Shown here: piece after piece, positions 6,252 through 6,779 of the stretch
Layout: every line of letters starts with the position of its first letter
Position numbering within the stretch: the stretch's first letter is position 1
Source: Ulvibacterium sp039819225
GTDB taxonomy: Bacteria; Bacteroidota; Bacteroidia; Flavobacteriales; Flavobacteriaceae
Assembly: GCA_039819225.1 (NCBI GenBank)
Contig: JBCBSN010000245.1
Span: 1-6,779 of the forward strand
Direction of reading: 5' to 3'
Length of the DNA: 6,779 bases
Notes under the pieces: model-generated
Seen by the model: the letters and a program-made list of their open reading frames with translations, nothing else
What the model was told of the DNA's origin: nothing
Databases searched by the model: none
Translations under genes and position numbers: made by a program

Positions 6252-6779
6252 GATATATTTTGACATATTGTTTTCTTTTCTTTTTTTGAGATGTTTACAT
6301 TTTGAATCAAAAACACCTGTTGACAAAATTGATTTAACAAGAACATCGATTACGGGAACCGAAACACTATTACCTATCAATTTCATCCATCTAGACCTGG
6401 AACCAGGAAGTTTGAAGCTTTTAGGAAACCCTTGTATCATACAGGCTTCCTCCTTAGTAATTTTTCTATAGTTATCTTTAAAATAAATCAGTTTCAAAAA
6501 CTGATTTTTATACTCTTCGTGATTAACCGGTTCTAGGTCTTTCAAAGAAACGTAATCATTCGTATCACTAGCAACTAAGGTTGGAAAAACTTCCGAAGAG
6601 GGCATAAAAACCCTATTAATTCCGTTTAGACCACTACTAATCTTGCCGTTTTTGAAATCATATCTTTCCTCAACACATTTTAAAACCTTCTTTTCAAGAA
6701 GACCGTCTATGCTCTCTGTAATTGAAATCCTTTTAATTTTTAATGATCGCTTTGTTTTTAGTTCATCTATAATAAGAAA
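6246..6779 (-). CDS. C5-cytosine DNA methyltransferase, C-terminal part (5' end beyond the window)
   Basis: The - strand frame is open from the window edge at 6779 to TAG 6248-6246, giving 177 residues with no required start inside; Met 6605-6603 is internal. The last third has the two C-terminal motifs of DNA (cytosine-5) methyltransferases. Motif IX is RKITKEEACMIQGFPKSF at fragment residues 105-122, and motif X is IGNSVSVPVIDVLVKSI at 135-151. Upstream, NGINRVFMPSSEVFPTLVAS resembles the region between the target-recognition domain and motif IX. The catalytic PCQ and ENV motifs would lie to the right of the window. Such enzymes transfer methyl groups from S-adenosylmethionine to cytosine, usually as part of a restriction-modification system; recognition sequence and subtype cannot be told. 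The DNA is much more AT-rich than hut, suggesting transfer. After motif X the tail is unusual: a Lys-rich stretch, then MSKYIA. Confidence 0.9.
   Translation of the reverse strand, partial: FLIIDELKTKRSLKIKRISITESIDGLLEKKVLKCVEERYDFKNGKISSGLNGINRVFMPSSEVFPTLVASDTNDYVSLKDLEPVNHEEYKNQFLKLIYFKDNYRKITKEEACMIQGFPKSFKLPGSRSRWMKLIGNSVSVPVIDVLVKSILSTGVFDSKCKHLKKRKENNMSKYIA

Noticed and set aside
6268..6471. + strand 67-codon frame after hutG
   Set aside because: It lies antisense to methyltransferase motifs IX and X, which are clearly the true coding sense.

Overview
The window carries a histidine-utilisation (hut) operon on the + strand, in the order hutH-hutI-hutU-hutG. It is followed tail-to-tail by the 3' part of a C5-cytosine DNA methyltransferase gene on the - strand. 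The protein style suggests a marine or soil Flavobacteriia member (Bacteroidetes): a long 667-residue urocanate hydratase, an HADQF-type imidazolonepropionase, weak or absent Shine-Dalgarno sequences, and GAAGACGGGAGAC / ATTTGGG / CCTGCCGGCAGG spacer repeats. No 16S gene or other taxonomic marker is present, so this is an inference.

Layout. Positions 1-108 are AT-rich and probably hold the last codons of an upstream + strand gene (weak call). Positions 108-268 are a 161-bp non-coding insertion with 20-bp terminal inverted repeats (19/20 identical), flanked by TTA direct repeats at 105-107 and 269-271. It is a MITE of the kind mobilised by IS5-family transposases that duplicate TNA. hutH follows. 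Its natural start appears to be ATG 293, but an in-frame TAA at 404-406 interrupts the N-terminal part; all catalytic residues lie in the open frame from GTG 443 to 1873. A 154-bp spacer full of short repeats separates hutH from hutI (2028-3278). hutI, hutU (3281-5284) and hutG (5286-6245, or from 5268) are packed with gaps of 1-2 nt or a slight overlap. hutG and the methyltransferase gene end back to back at 6245/6246 inside a 12-bp palindrome.

Function. The four enzymes form the formamide-releasing route. HutH converts histidine to urocanate and ammonia. HutU makes 4-imidazolone-5-propionate, HutI opens the ring to N-formimidoyl-L-glutamate, and HutG releases L-glutamate and formamide. The methyltransferase fragment is clearly more AT-rich (two sampled 60-base lines at 30-33% GC, against 48-52% for sampled hut lines) and probably belongs to a separately acquired restriction-modification or defence module to the right of the window.

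Most notable are the interrupted hutH next to a precisely delimited MITE, and the gapless palindromic junction between the operon and the foreign-looking methyltransferase. No previously undescribed system is evident inside the window.
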